From an uncultured Clostridium sp. (GTDB lineage: Bacteria > Bacillota > Clostridia > TANB77 > CAG-508): a stretch of DNA of 64,000 bases. The notes beneath the pieces were generated by a model. The model did no database searches. It saw only the letters and a program-made list of their open reading frames with translations, and was not told the DNA's origin. Below, in pieces: positions 36,577-45,215 of the stretch; the first letter of the stretch is position 1, and each line of letters starts with the position of its first letter. The position numbers and the translations under genes were made by a program. Where the stretch lies: NCBI GenBank assembly GCA_902462295.1, contig CABQAZ010000002.1, positions 62,001 through 126,000 of the forward strand, in the 5' to 3' direction.

Positions 36577-39500
36577 TTATTTAACTACTTCAACATCAAG
36601 CATTAATTTTTCTCCATTGATACTAACTTCTGTATAAGTTTCTCTTTGGGCATTATACACTACATTTTCTGTTAATGTTTCTTTTTTTATTTCTGTTTCA
36701 AACTTCTTTACAAGTTCTTCTAACATTTCATTTTCAGATACATATAGATTTATTTTATCTAAAACTTCAAATTCTTTATCTTTTCTCATATTTTGAACTT
36801 TTGATAAAATCTCTCTTACATATCCTTCTTCTTTTAATTCTGGAGTTATTGTTGTATCTAGGACTACACCTATTTCTCCTTCACCGGCAAATGCAAATCC
36901 TTCTTTTCCTTGCATTGTAACAAGTAAATTTTCAGAAGTTAATTCTATTTGCGTTCCATCAATATCTATATATTCTACTCCACCATTTTTTACTTTGTTA
37001 GCTAAATCCATTTGATTTAATTTTGAAATTTCTTCTCTTATTTTTGGTATTAATTTTCCATATTCTTTTCCTAATACCGGTAAATTTGGTTTTATTTCAA
37101 AATGAACATATTCATTCATGTTTGCACCTAAATCTACTTCTTTTACATTTAATTCTTCTTTTACTATATTTCCATAGTATTCAGGTAAAGTATCTACAGA
37201 TATTAATATTTGGGAAAGTGGTTGTCTATTCTTAATATTTGCTGAATTTCTTGCACTTCTTCCTAATTTTACTAATGAATAAGCTAAATCCATCTCATTT
37301 TCAAGTTTTTTATCTATAGTTTTTTCATCAACTTCTGGCCATAAGCATAAATGAACACTTTCTGGTGCTTTTTCATCTAATCCTACAACAAGGTTCTGAT
37401 AAATTTCATCTGTCATAAATGGTACAAATGGTGCTGATATTTTTATTAAGTTTACTAATACTTTATATAATGTTGTATATGCTCCTATCTTATCATCTGT
37501 TAATTCTTCTCCCCAGAATCTCTCTCTGTTTGTACGAACATACCAGTTTGAAAGTTCATCTGTAAAGTCTTCTATTTGTAAAGCTGCACTTGTTATATCA
37601 TATTTGTCTAATTTTTCTGCAACTTCTTTTATTAAAGTATTTAATTTTGATAATATCCATTTATCCATTATATTTTCTGATTTGAAATCAGCATATTTAT
37701 TTGGATTGAATTTATCTATTTCTGCATATAGAACATAAAATGAGTATACATTCCACAATGTACTTAAAAATCCTCTTTGTGTTTCTTGTACATTGTTTAA
37801 TCCTAATCTTGTAGGAAGCCATGGTGCTGAGCATGTGTAGAAATGCCATCTTGTTGCATCTGCCCCAACTGAATCTAGTAATACCATTGGGTCTACACCG
37901 TTCTTCTTTGATTTAGACATCTTTTGTCCTTTTTCATCTAATACATGACCTAATACTATACAATTTTCATATGATGGTTTATCAAATAAACATGTTGATA
38001 CTGCAAGTAATGTATAAAACCATCCTCTTGTTTGATCTATTGCTTCTGAAATGAATTGTGCTGGGAAGTGTTTTTCAAATTCTTCTTTATTTTCAAATGG
38101 ATAATGTAATTGTGCAAATGGCATTGAACCTGAGTCAAACCAACAATCTATTACTTCTTTGAATCTTGTCATCTCTTTTCCACATTCTGGGCATTTTAAG
38201 TGTACATTGTCTATATATGGTTTGTGTAATTCAATTTCTTCAGGACAATCGATTGCTTTTTCTTTTAATTCAGCTATTGAACCTATACATTCTTCATGAC
38301 CACATTCACATTTCCATACTGGTAATGGTGTTCCCCAATACCTATCTCTTGAAATTCCCCAATCTATTACATTTTCAAGGAATTTTCCAAATCTTCCTGT
38401 TCTAATTGTATCTGGATACCAATTTATTTTGTTGTTATTTGCAACTAATTCGTCTCTTAATTTTGTCATTGCAACAAACCAACTTTCTTTTGGATAGTAT
38501 AAAAGTGGTGTGTCACATCTCCAACAATGTGGATATGAGTGTAAATGTTTTTCTTTTGCAAATAGTTTTCCATGTTCTGCAAGCCATTTACAAATGTCTT
38601 CATTGCAATCTCTAACAAATTTTCCTGCCCATGGTTCAACTTCTGGTACAAATTTTCCAGATTTATCTACCAAATTCACAAATGTTATTCCATTTTGTTT
38701 TGCAACTAAGCTATCATCTTCACCATAAGCTGGTGCTATGTGTACAATTCCTGTACCATCTTCTATTGTTACATAATCTCCATGTATTACTTCAAATGCT
38801 TTTCCATCTACTTTTGCAAATGGCATTAATTGTTCATATTTTGTTCCTAATAATTCTGTTCCTTTGAATTCTTTTACTATTTCATATGGTGTTTCCTTTA
38901 ATACATTTGTAAGTAAGTCTTTTGCTAATATATAATTTTCATATTTTGGTTCATCATCTGTTCCAATATTTGCTTTTACTTCAACATATGTATATGCTTT
39001 GTTAACACATAATGCTAAGTTTGATGGTAATGTCCATGGTGTTGTTGTCCATGCTAATATGTATTTATCTTCACCAACTACTTTGAATTTTGCAATACAT
39101 GTTAAATCTTTTACATCTTTATATCCTTGTGCAACTTCATGTGATGAAAGTGCTGTTCCACATCTTGGGCAATATGGCATTACTTTATGTCCTTCATATA
39201 ATAATCCTTTTTTCCACATTTCTTTTAAAGCCCACCATACTGATTCAATATAATCATTGTGATATGTTACATATGGATTTTCCATATCAACCCAGTATCC
39301 AACTTTGTTTGTCATCTCTTCCCACATATGTACATATGTAAATACACTTTCTTTACATTCTTTTACGAATTTTTCTACGCCATATTCTTCAATTTGTTCT
39401 TTTCCTGATATTCCAAGTTTTTTCTCAATTTCAAGTTCAACTGGAAGTCCATGTGTATCCCATCCAGCTTTTCTATCAACATGATATCCTTTCATTACTT

Positions 39501-39714
39501 TATATCTTGGGACAATATCTTTCATAACTCTTGTTTCAATGTGTCCAACATGTGGCTTTCCATTGGCTGTTGGTGGTCCATCATAAAATGTGAAATATCT
39601 TTTTCCTTTATTCATATCAAAATTTTTCTTTATGATATTTTTTTGTTTCCACATTTCTGCTACTTCATTTTCCATTCCTACAAAACCATTTTTTAATTCT
39701 ACTTTTTTGTACAT
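36577..39714 (-). CDS. ileS: Isoleucine-tRNA ligase, long (type 2) form
   Basis: A 1045-residue class I synthetase. GPPTANGKPHVGH holds the HIGH motif (near 55), GQKMSKSKKNG the KMSKS motif (near 599), and the CP1 editing domain lies between them (about 190-390, with TTPWTLPSN). A C-terminal extension after the anticodon-binding part makes it about 100 residues longer than the usual bacterial enzyme. This length and the motif context fit the eukaryote-like IleS clade found in many Clostridia, some members of which are poorly inhibited by mupirocin. It follows a DUF1653 gene by 18 bases under an isoleucine T-box. Confidence 0.95.
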   Translation of the reverse strand: MYKKVELKNGFVGMENEVAEMWKQKNIIKKNFDMNKGKRYFTFYDGPPTANGKPHVGHIETRVMKDIVPRYKVMKGYHVDRKAGWDTHGLPVELEIEKKLGISGKEQIEEYGVEKFVKECKESVFTYVHMWEEMTNKVGYWVDMENPYVTYHNDYIESVWWALKEMWKKGLLYEGHKVMPYCPRCGTALSSHEVAQGYKDVKDLTCIAKFKVVGEDKYILAWTTTPWTLPSNLALCVNKAYTYVEVKANIGTDDEPKYENYILAKDLLTNVLKETPYEIVKEFKGTELLGTKYEQLMPFAKVDGKAFEVIHGDYVTIEDGTGIVHIAPAYGEDDSLVAKQNGITFVNLVDKSGKFVPEVEPWAGKFVRDCNEDICKWLAEHGKLFAKEKHLHSYPHCWRCDTPLLYYPKESWFVAMTKLRDELVANNNKINWYPDTIRTGRFGKFLENVIDWGISRDRYWGTPLPVWKCECGHEECIGSIAELKEKAIDCPEEIELHKPYIDNVHLKCPECGKEMTRFKEVIDCWFDSGSMPFAQLHYPFENKEEFEKHFPAQFISEAIDQTRGWFYTLLAVSTCLFDKPSYENCIVLGHVLDEKGQKMSKSKKNGVDPMVLLDSVGADATRWHFYTCSAPWLPTRLGLNNVQETQRGFLSTLWNVYSFYVLYAEIDKFNPNKYADFKSENIMDKWILSKLNTLIKEVAEKLDKYDITSAALQIEDFTDELSNWYVRTNRERFWGEELTDDKIGAYTTLYKVLVNLIKISAPFVPFMTDEIYQNLVVGLDEKAPESVHLCLWPEVDEKTIDKKLENEMDLAYSLVKLGRSARNSANIKNRQPLSQILISVDTLPEYYGNIVKEELNVKEVDLGANMNEYVHFEIKPNLPVLGKEYGKLIPKIREEISKLNQMDLANKVKNGGVEYIDIDGTQIELTSENLLVTMQGKEGFAFAGEGEIGVVLDTTITPELKEEGYVREILSKVQNMRKDKEFEVLDKINLYVSENEMLEELVKKFETEIKKETLTENVVYNAQRETYTEVSINGEKLMLDVEVVK

Positions 39715-39732
39715 ACAACTTCCTCCTCTTTT

Positions 39733-39990
39733 TTATTTATTAAAATTTGATTTTACACTTTTAATATCTTGTAATTCAAATCTATATTTTTGCTTTACAT
39801 TTGGATATTTGTTATGGTCTACTTCTGATAAAAACATTTTCTTTGGACGTATCCATAAACTACAATCTTCATACAATTTTCTGTATATAACCATTTCTTC
39901 TTGAGTTTCAGAATCTTTTGCAATTTCTTCAACTAAGTAATAATCTCCTTTGAAATGTTTGTAAATTCCATTGATTTTTAGTTCTTGCAT
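39733..39990 (-). CDS. DUF1653 family protein
   Basis: An 85-residue protein with the DUF1653 pattern: GIYKHFKGDYYLVEEIAKDSET, the aromatic VIYRKLYEDCSLWIRPKKMF stretch, and a short end. It probably forms a small beta-barrel; no function is known. It lies between the T-box and ileS and so is controlled by charging of tRNA-Ile. AGGAGGG precedes the ATG. Confidence 0.82.
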   Translation of the reverse strand: MQELKINGIYKHFKGDYYLVEEIAKDSETQEEMVIYRKLYEDCSLWIRPKKMFLSEVDHNKYPNVKQKYRFELQDIKSVKSNFNK

Positions 39991-40019
39991 AATATCCCTC
40001 CTTTATTATTTTTAACTAG

Positions 40020-40298
40020 CAAAACAAAAAATCCTAATATGCATTTTGTTTTGCATATTAGGACGAAATTTATCTTATAATATTAATTCCGCGGTACCAC
40101 CTATTTTAATATTAAACATTTAATATTCTCTCTTTTATCTTTAACGCAGATTTACGTCAAAACTTACTTTTTGTTTGTTCAGTTTTGCAACTAACATAGG
40201 TGATAACAAATAATTTTTACTTTCAAACTCACACCAAATGTTTGATTCTCTCTTAAGCTATTATATTATTTGTGTTGTCCTTGTTACTGTTTTTATTG
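40020..40298 (-). promoter_or_regulatory. T-box riboswitch (isoleucine) controlling DUF1653-ileS
   Basis: On the minus strand the T-box sequence AGGTGGTACCGCGGA lies at 40102-40088, followed by a terminator stem TCCTAATATGC/GCATATTAGGA with a T run (40063-40027). The upstream part folds as stem I. The sequence TTATCACC at 40206-40199 puts an AUC triplet (40204-40202) followed by A-C-C, as expected for a specifier loop, so uncharged tRNA-Ile is the likely signal. The downstream gene order, with ileS second, agrees. The specifier is my reading and should be tested by folding. Confidence 0.92.
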
Positions 40299-40304
40299 TT
40301 ACTT

Positions 40305-40333
40305 ATTATATCACTCAAACTTTATATTGTAAA
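40305..40333 (-). promoter_or_regulatory. SigA-type promoter of the T-box transcript
   Basis: On the minus strand TTTACA, 17 bases, TATAAT, directly upstream of the T-box leader. Confidence 0.75.
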
Positions 40334-40397
40334 GTTAAATTTCAATTTTTTTATCAAAAAAAACACGCTAATCTAATAACGTGCTTTTACATATCAA

Positions 40398-40661
40398 CTA
40401 GGCTTCTTCCACAGGATAAACACTTACTTGTTTTTTATCTCTACCTTTTCTTTCAAACTTAACTTTTCCATCTATTAATGCATATAGTGTATCATCACTA
40501 CCTTTTCCAACATTAACACCTGGATGCATTTTTGTTCCTCTTTGTCTAACTAAAATATTTCCAGCTAAAACAAATTGTCCATCTGCCCTTTTGACACCAA
40601 GTCTCTTAGATTCACTGTCTCTACCGTTCTTGATACTACCTTGACCCTTTTTATGTGCCAT
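40398..40661 (-). CDS. rpmA: 50S ribosomal protein L27
   Basis: An 87-residue large-subunit protein beginning MAHKKGQGSIKNGRDSESKRLG, whose N terminus reaches the peptidyl transferase centre. I start it at 40661 because AAAGGAG lies upstream; an earlier in-frame ATG overlaps that site. Most Firmicutes L27 proteins carry a cleavable N-terminal extension removed by the Prp protease. This one has no such extension, and no prp gene lies between rplU and rpmA. The last gene of the rplU-rpmA pair. Confidence 0.97.
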   Translation of the reverse strand: MAHKKGQGSIKNGRDSESKRLGVKRADGQFVLAGNILVRQRGTKMHPGVNVGKGSDDTLYALIDGKVKFERKGRDKKQVSVYPVEEA

Positions 40662-40722
40662 TATTCTCACTCCTTTCGGCATTATTCTAGTTTTTTATTT
40701 CTCTTTAAATTATTTTCTTAAA

Positions 40723-41124
40723 TTATTTTGTTTCTGTTTTTTTTGTCTTTTCAGTTTTTGTTGTTTTTACAGTTTTTTCTGCCTTTTCACTAGCTTCTGC
40801 TTTTTTTGTTGTAGCTGTTTTTATTCCTGTAATTTCAACTTTTGTGTATGGTTGTCTGTGTCCTTGTTTCTTTCTTTCATTTTTCTTAGCTTTCATCTTA
40901 AATACTATGATTTTTTTAGCTTTTCCATGAGAAACAACTTTTCCCTCAACTTTTACACCTTTAACATAAGGATTTCCAACTTGTACTTTTCCATCATCTG
41001 ATACTAATACTACTTTATCAAATGCTACTTTTTTTCCTTCTTCTGCATCTAATTTTTCGAAAAATACTACATCTCCTTCTGCTACTTTGTATTGTTTTCC
41101 ACAACTTTCAATTACTGCGTACAT
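40723..41124 (-). CDS. rplU: 50S ribosomal protein L21 with a Lys/Thr-rich tail
   Basis: A 133-residue protein. The first 102 residues match L21 (MYAVIESCGKQYKVAEGD, and the KKNERKKQGHRQPYTKVEI signature). The last 30 are a low-complexity chain of Lys, Thr and Glu that most L21 proteins lack. Such tails often add RNA contacts; here the role is unknown. GGGAGG precedes the ATG. A promoter and an approximately 110-base leader lie upstream. Confidence 0.96.
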   Translation of the reverse strand: MYAVIESCGKQYKVAEGDVVFFEKLDAEEGKKVAFDKVVLVSDDGKVQVGNPYVKGVKVEGKVVSHGKAKKIIVFKMKAKKNERKKQGHRQPYTKVEITGIKTATTKKAEASEKAEKTVKTTKTEKTKKTETK

Positions 41125-41237
41125 TAAAAATGCACCTCCCTTATTTGTATACTCGCTAATCCTTAAAAAAGGTAGTTATTTATATGTTTATATCTCATAT
41201 TTCTAACATTTATTTACCTTGACTAAGCGGATTACAG
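41125..41237 (-). promoter_or_regulatory. rplU leader, possible L21 autoregulatory element
   Basis: On the minus strand the leader contains TAATCCGCTTA near its 5' end and AAGGATTAGCG nearer the gene, which can pair (TAATCC with GGATTA), and further AT-rich stems between. L21 leaders are known in Firmicutes. The match is by position and a partial stem only. Confidence 0.35.
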
Positions 41238-41243
41238 TTACTT

Positions 41244-41272
41244 ATTTTAACATATTTGCCAATACTTGTCAA
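41244..41272 (-). promoter_or_regulatory. SigA-type promoter of rplU-rpmA
   Basis: On the minus strand TTGACA, 17 bases, TAAAAT: a near-consensus promoter, as expected for ribosomal protein genes. Confidence 0.8.
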
Positions 41273-41340
41273 GTTTTTCAACAATTTTTTTCACTCACTG
41301 TTTGAATATTATTTTCTTTTAAATTAATATCAATAAATTA

Positions 41341-41390
41341 TTTAAATATAATCTTTGAATGAAATGACGAATGTGTATGAAAAAATTTTA
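41341..41390. repeat. Partial copy of element A (left arm and first internal loop)
   Basis: The 50 bases match element A at about 12949-12998 with some six changes, including CTTTGAATGAA, TGACGAAT and TATGAAAAAATTTTA. The rest of the element is missing, and the sequence ends in a short GTATGAA/TTCATAC stem of its own. It lies downstream, on the minus strand, of the DUF975 gene terminator. Confidence 0.7.
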
Positions 41391-41407
41391 ATCAAATAAA
41401 CTTCATA

Positions 41408-41430
41408 CAAAAACAAGGCTTTCGCCTTGC
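41408..41430 (-). terminator. Terminator of the DUF975 gene
   Basis: On the minus strand GCAAGGC-gaaa-GCCTTG is followed by TTTTT; a GNRA-type tetraloop closes the stem. It begins two bases after the stop codon. Confidence 0.85.
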
Positions 41431-41432
41431 TT

Positions 41433-42002
41433 TTATTCTTTTATTGAATTGTAAAAATTAGCTGTTGTTGCACTTATATATGGTATTACATATATTGAAG
41501 CAATTCCAAAAGTAATTCCAACTAACATATACCACCAAAAGAAAGATAATTGTAATACAAATAAATCAAATTTATGTCCATCCATTATTTCTTTACTTTT
41601 ATTTAATACTTCATCTGTAGTCAATTCAGGATTCTCAGTTATTATATATGGTATCATTGCATAAGAAAATGCTTTTATAATTCCAGGAATAACTAATAGT
41701 AATGACCATACAAAAACAAGTATATATCTTGCAATATATGTCCATACAATTTTTCCAGTTATTTTAAAACCATTAAAAATGTCTTCTACTTTAATTTCTT
41801 CATTTTTAGTAAGTTTTAAATATACCATACATATAGAAACTTCAAATACTGGTGTTATAATTAATGCACCAACTGTTCCTATTACTGGTACAGACGAACA
41901 TGCTACTCCAAGTGCTCCAATTATTAACATCATAACAAATAAAATACCAATCTTTCCTTTTATTTGCTCTTTAGCTGCAGATTTTAGTTCGACTCTTGTC
42001 AT
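41433..42002 (-). CDS. DUF975 family membrane protein
   Basis: A 189-residue protein with about four hydrophobic helices and the DUF975 signature: RVELKSAAKEQIKGK at the start, AFSYAMIPYIITENPELT in the middle, NKSKEIMDGHKFDLFVLQLSF and PYISATTANFYN near the end. The function of the family is unknown. It is a single-gene unit with a terminator. GGGGGAGG lies upstream of the ATG. Confidence 0.82.
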   Translation of the reverse strand: MTRVELKSAAKEQIKGKIGILFVMMLIIGALGVACSSVPVIGTVGALIITPVFEVSICMVYLKLTKNEEIKVEDIFNGFKITGKIVWTYIARYILVFVWSLLLVIPGIIKAFSYAMIPYIITENPELTTDEVLNKSKEIMDGHKFDLFVLQLSFFWWYMLVGITFGIASIYVIPYISATTANFYNSIKE

Positions 42003-42076
42003 ATTTTTTCCTCCCCCTTTTATTTTTCATTTAAATTGTATTTCTTTTTTTCATTTATGTCAAGATTTTTTTCAAA

Positions 42077-44032
42077 CTATATCAATTTTTCTAATTCTTT
42101 TATTTTATCTCTAACTTGGGCAGCTTGTTCAAATTCCATTTTACTAGCATATTCTAACATTTCATCTGTTAATTTGTTTATAGTTTCTTTTATATCTTCT
42201 TCTTTTTCTAATCTATATTCCACACCAATATTTTCAGTTTGAATTGCTCTAATCGAATCTCTAATTGTTTTCTTAATTGTTTTTGGAATTATATTATGTT
42301 CTTTATTATATGCTTCTTGTATTCCTCTTCTTCTATTTGTTTCTTTTATAGCTTTTTCCATTGAGTCTGTAAGTTCATCTGCATACATAATAACTGTTCC
42401 ATCAGTATTTCTTGCAGCACGTCCTATTGTCTGAATTAATGAACGTTCTGAACGCAAAAATCCCTCTTTATCAGCATCAAGTATTGCTACTAATGAAACT
42501 TCTGGTATATCCAGTCCTTCTCTTAATAAATTAATTCCAACCAATACGTCAAATTCCCCCAAACGTAATTTACGAATTATTTCCATTCTTTCTAATGCTT
42601 TAGTATCTGAATGTATATAATTTACTTTTATATCTAAACTCTTTAGATATTCAGTTAAGTCTTCTGCCATTTTTTTGGTTAAAGTAGTTACAAGTATTCT
42701 TTCTTTTTTTTCTACTCTTATTCTAATTTGTTCTAACAAATCATCTATCTGATTTGCAACTGGCTTAACTTCTATTTTAGGGTCAAGTAGACCTGTAGGC
42801 CTAATAATTTGTTCAACCACATTATTTCCTGCATGTTCTTTTTCATAATCCGCTGGTGTTGCACTTACAAATACAACTTGATTTATTATCTCTTCAAATT
42901 CGTTAAACATAAGTGGTCTATTATCAAATGCTGATGGAAGCCTAAATCCATATTTTACAAGTGATTCTTTACGTGCTCTATCCCCATTATACATTGCTTT
43001 AACTTGTGGAATTGTTGCATGTGATTCATCTATTAATAATAAGAAATCTTTTGGAAAATAATCAAATAGTGTAAATGGTGGACTCCCTGCTTCTCTTCCA
43101 CTCATGTGTCTTGAATAATTTTCTATTCCTTGACAAAATCCTGTTTCTTTCATCATTTCTATATCAAAATTTGTTCTTTCTTGTATACGTTGTGCTTCTA
43201 TTAATTTATTTTGACTTTTAAAATATTGTACTCTTTCTTCCATTTCTTGTTCAATAGTCTTTATCGCTCTTTCCATTTTTTCTTTTGACGTTACATAATG
43301 CGAATTTGGAACTATCATTACATGTTGCCTTGTTCCTATTGTTTTTCCTGTTAATGGATTTATTTCACTTATTTTTTCTATTTCGTCTCCCCAAAATTCT
43401 ACCCTTATTGCTGATTCTCCTTTATCTGATGGATAAATTTCTACAATATCTCCCTTTGCTCTAAATGTCCCTCTTTTAAAGTCAATCTCATTTCTTGTAT
43501 ATTGTATATTTACTAATTTTTTTAACATTTTGTCTCTTTCAACTTGCATCCCTGGACGTAATGATACAATCATATTTTCATAGTCAATTGGATCTCCTAG
43601 CCCATATATACATGATACTGATGCTACTATTATTACATCTCTTGTTTCAAATAATGAAGCTGTCGCAGAGTGTCTTAATTTATCTATTTCATCATTTATT
43701 GATGCATCTTTTTCAATATATGTATCTGATTGTGCAATATAACTTTCTGGTTGATAATAATCATAATATGAAACAAAATATTCAACATGGTTTTCTGGAA
43801 AAAATTCTTTGAATTCGGAATATAGTTGTCCTGCTAGTGTTTTATTATGTGCTAATACTAATGTTGGCTTCTGTGTTTTTTCTATTATGTTTGCCATTGT
43901 AAATGTTTTTCCAGAACCTGTTACTCCTAGAAGTGTCTGATATTTTTCGCCTTTTTCTATTCCTTTTACTAAATAATCTATTGCCTTAGGTTGGTCGCCT
44001 GTTGGCTTGTATTCTGAGTGTAATTTAAACAT
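42077..44032 (-). CDS. uvrB: Excinuclease ABC subunit B
   Basis: A 651-residue helicase-like damage-verification subunit of nucleotide excision repair. Walker A GVTGSGKTFTMAN lies near residue 39. The beta-hairpin region YYDYYQPESYIAQSDTYIEKD, LLIDESHATIPQ, and QTIGRAARN all match UvrB. The C-terminal UVR motif (KMEFEQAAQVRDKIKELE), which binds UvrC, is present. AGGAGG precedes the ATG. uvrA is not adjacent in this window. Confidence 0.98.
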   Translation of the reverse strand: MFKLHSEYKPTGDQPKAIDYLVKGIEKGEKYQTLLGVTGSGKTFTMANIIEKTQKPTLVLAHNKTLAGQLYSEFKEFFPENHVEYFVSYYDYYQPESYIAQSDTYIEKDASINDEIDKLRHSATASLFETRDVIIVASVSCIYGLGDPIDYENMIVSLRPGMQVERDKMLKKLVNIQYTRNEIDFKRGTFRAKGDIVEIYPSDKGESAIRVEFWGDEIEKISEINPLTGKTIGTRQHVMIVPNSHYVTSKEKMERAIKTIEQEMEERVQYFKSQNKLIEAQRIQERTNFDIEMMKETGFCQGIENYSRHMSGREAGSPPFTLFDYFPKDFLLLIDESHATIPQVKAMYNGDRARKESLVKYGFRLPSAFDNRPLMFNEFEEIINQVVFVSATPADYEKEHAGNNVVEQIIRPTGLLDPKIEVKPVANQIDDLLEQIRIRVEKKERILVTTLTKKMAEDLTEYLKSLDIKVNYIHSDTKALERMEIIRKLRLGEFDVLVGINLLREGLDIPEVSLVAILDADKEGFLRSERSLIQTIGRAARNTDGTVIMYADELTDSMEKAIKETNRRRGIQEAYNKEHNIIPKTIKKTIRDSIRAIQTENIGVEYRLEKEEDIKETINKLTDEMLEYASKMEFEQAAQVRDKIKELEKLI

Positions 44033-44247
44033 ATTTTCCTCCTTCTTAATTGTAATTAAAAATTTGTCCCACTATATAATTAACTACTTTTTATAAAAGT
44101 GAAAATCATAGTAATCTTGTCCATAGCCTAAAGTTTTTTTCGAGTATATCCTAATTATAATGCTTCTACCAATTATTATATCAACTTACAAACTTAATTA
44201 CTCGTAATTTTTTTCACAAACTCTATATAATTTTTTTCTAAATAAAT

Positions 44248-44439
44248 TCAAACCTTAAATATCTTTTCCGGATTATACATTGGTCTTTTTAAGGTTTCAT
44301 TTTTTAACTCATTTAAAACTTAAAACTTTTCTTGCATATTATATTATATTTTTTCAATAACTTCAACTGTTTTCTCACTATTCTGCAAACGTGTAGGATA
44401 CAAGACAATAGTTTTGATTAATATTATCAACAAAAACAT
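44248..44439 (-). pseudogene. Decayed coding fragments between uvrB and the accessory genes
   Basis: The 480-base gap upstream of uvrB holds two protein-like stretches on the minus strand. 44439-44344 reads MFLLIILIKTIVLYPTRLQ then NSEKTVEVIEKI and stops. 44319-44248 reads VLNELKNETLKRPMYNPEKI then FKV and stops. Their composition (mixed charged residues, sensible codons) is more protein-like than the surrounding AT-rich sequence, and neither has a ribosome site. I read them as remains of one or two broken genes; no family is recognised. The rest of the gap shows nothing else except the promoter at 44451. Confidence 0.35.
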
Positions 44440-44450
44440 AAAATATAAAC

Positions 44451-44479
44451 TTTACATTTTATGTTAATTGTGATATAAT
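44451..44479 (+). promoter_or_regulatory. SigA-type promoter of the GC-richer accessory gene
   Basis: TTTACA, 17 bases, TATAAT, about 45 bases before the ATG at 44522. Confidence 0.75.
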
Positions 44480-44521
44480 ATATATGCAGTCACAAAAAAT
44501 ATTCAAAAAAGGAGAATGCTT

Positions 44522-45016
44522 ATGTTCGACATCAAAGGAAAAGCAACAGCAAATGTTTTCGTGAAAGGGTTTGCACAGGAAGTAGATTATGACAAACTGG
44601 TCAGCCCATCAGATTGCCAGGGCGAGTTCGTAGCGATTATCACCGACCTCGTTACATCAGAACCACTTATGGTAACATCAGCGGTTCTGACAGAGGCTGG
44701 AAAGTGGAGCCTCAAATGTACTGATGGTACCGCTTTAGAACTCGAAGCAGAACCAAAAAAACCTCGTGAAATGGTATATGCAATACCTGTAACCAATTTC
44801 AGAGAGTCTGTTTGGGGTAACAGCTACGATGTAGTTTTCCCAGAGGATTACGACATCGTCAGCAGAGCAATTTCTGAAGGCAGTAAACAGTCCTATAGAC
44901 TCATCGGCTATATTGACCGTCAAAAGGTTGTAACAAGCCGTTTTGTGAAATTTTGGACTGATGGAACAGGAAAACACCACGGCATAACCAAGAGTGGATC
45001 TCATTATGTATTTTAA
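44522..45016 (+). CDS. Accessory protein of unknown function, foreign base composition
   Basis: A 164-residue protein (begins MFDIKGKATANVFVKG) that I do not recognise. Codons such as CTC, GTC, ATC, GCC, CGT and AGC are frequent, and the gene is visibly much richer in G and C than its neighbours. This points to recent transfer from a less AT-rich genome. No signal peptide, membrane segment or catalytic motif is seen. The sequence looks like a mostly beta soluble domain ending KFWTDGTGKHHGITKSG. I start at 44522, seven bases after AAAGGAG; an ATG at 44516 is too close to that site. Its own promoter and strong terminator make it a self-contained cassette. Confidence 0.75.
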   Translation: MFDIKGKATANVFVKGFAQEVDYDKLVSPSDCQGEFVAIITDLVTSEPLMVTSAVLTEAGKWSLKCTDGTALELEAEPKKPREMVYAIPVTNFRESVWGNSYDVVFPEDYDIVSRAISEGSKQSYRLIGYIDRQKVVTSRFVKFWTDGTGKHHGITKSGSHYVF

Positions 45017-45040
45017 TACATAACACTGCTTTTGCCGTCT

Positions 45041-45078
45041 CCCCCCCTATTGATGTAAATGCATCATTGGGGGGTTTT
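45041..45078 (+). terminator. Terminator of the GC-richer accessory gene
   Basis: CCCCCC pairs with GGGGGG and, inside, TGATG with CATCA, followed by TTTT. Confidence 0.85.
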
Positions 45079-45083
45079 CTATA

Positions 45084-45112
45084 TTGACTTGTTATGTCAA
45101 TTATGCTATAAT
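45084..45112 (+). promoter_or_regulatory. SigA-type promoter of the 182-residue protein gene
   Basis: TTGACT, 17 bases, TATAAT, directly after the preceding terminator. The 100-base leader has CCTAAT/ATTAGG and CTCC/GGAG stems. Confidence 0.7.
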
Positions 45113-45215
45113 TTTCAATGTTCCTAATAAATCATTAGGATTAATTTAATAATCTCCTTATGGAGTTAACATATATAACAAGTAATCAACAATAAATATT
45201 TAAGGAGGTATTTGA

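Noticed and set aside
44344..44439. A 31-codon frame (MFLLIILIKTIV...) as a possible real small protein
   Set aside because: It has no ribosome site and overlaps nothing supportive. It reads better as a decayed fragment, so it is listed only as part of a low-confidence remnant.
44522..45016. The GC-richer gene as part of a prophage
   Set aside because: No integrase, portal, capsid or other phage gene is nearby; it is a single cassette with its own promoter and terminator.
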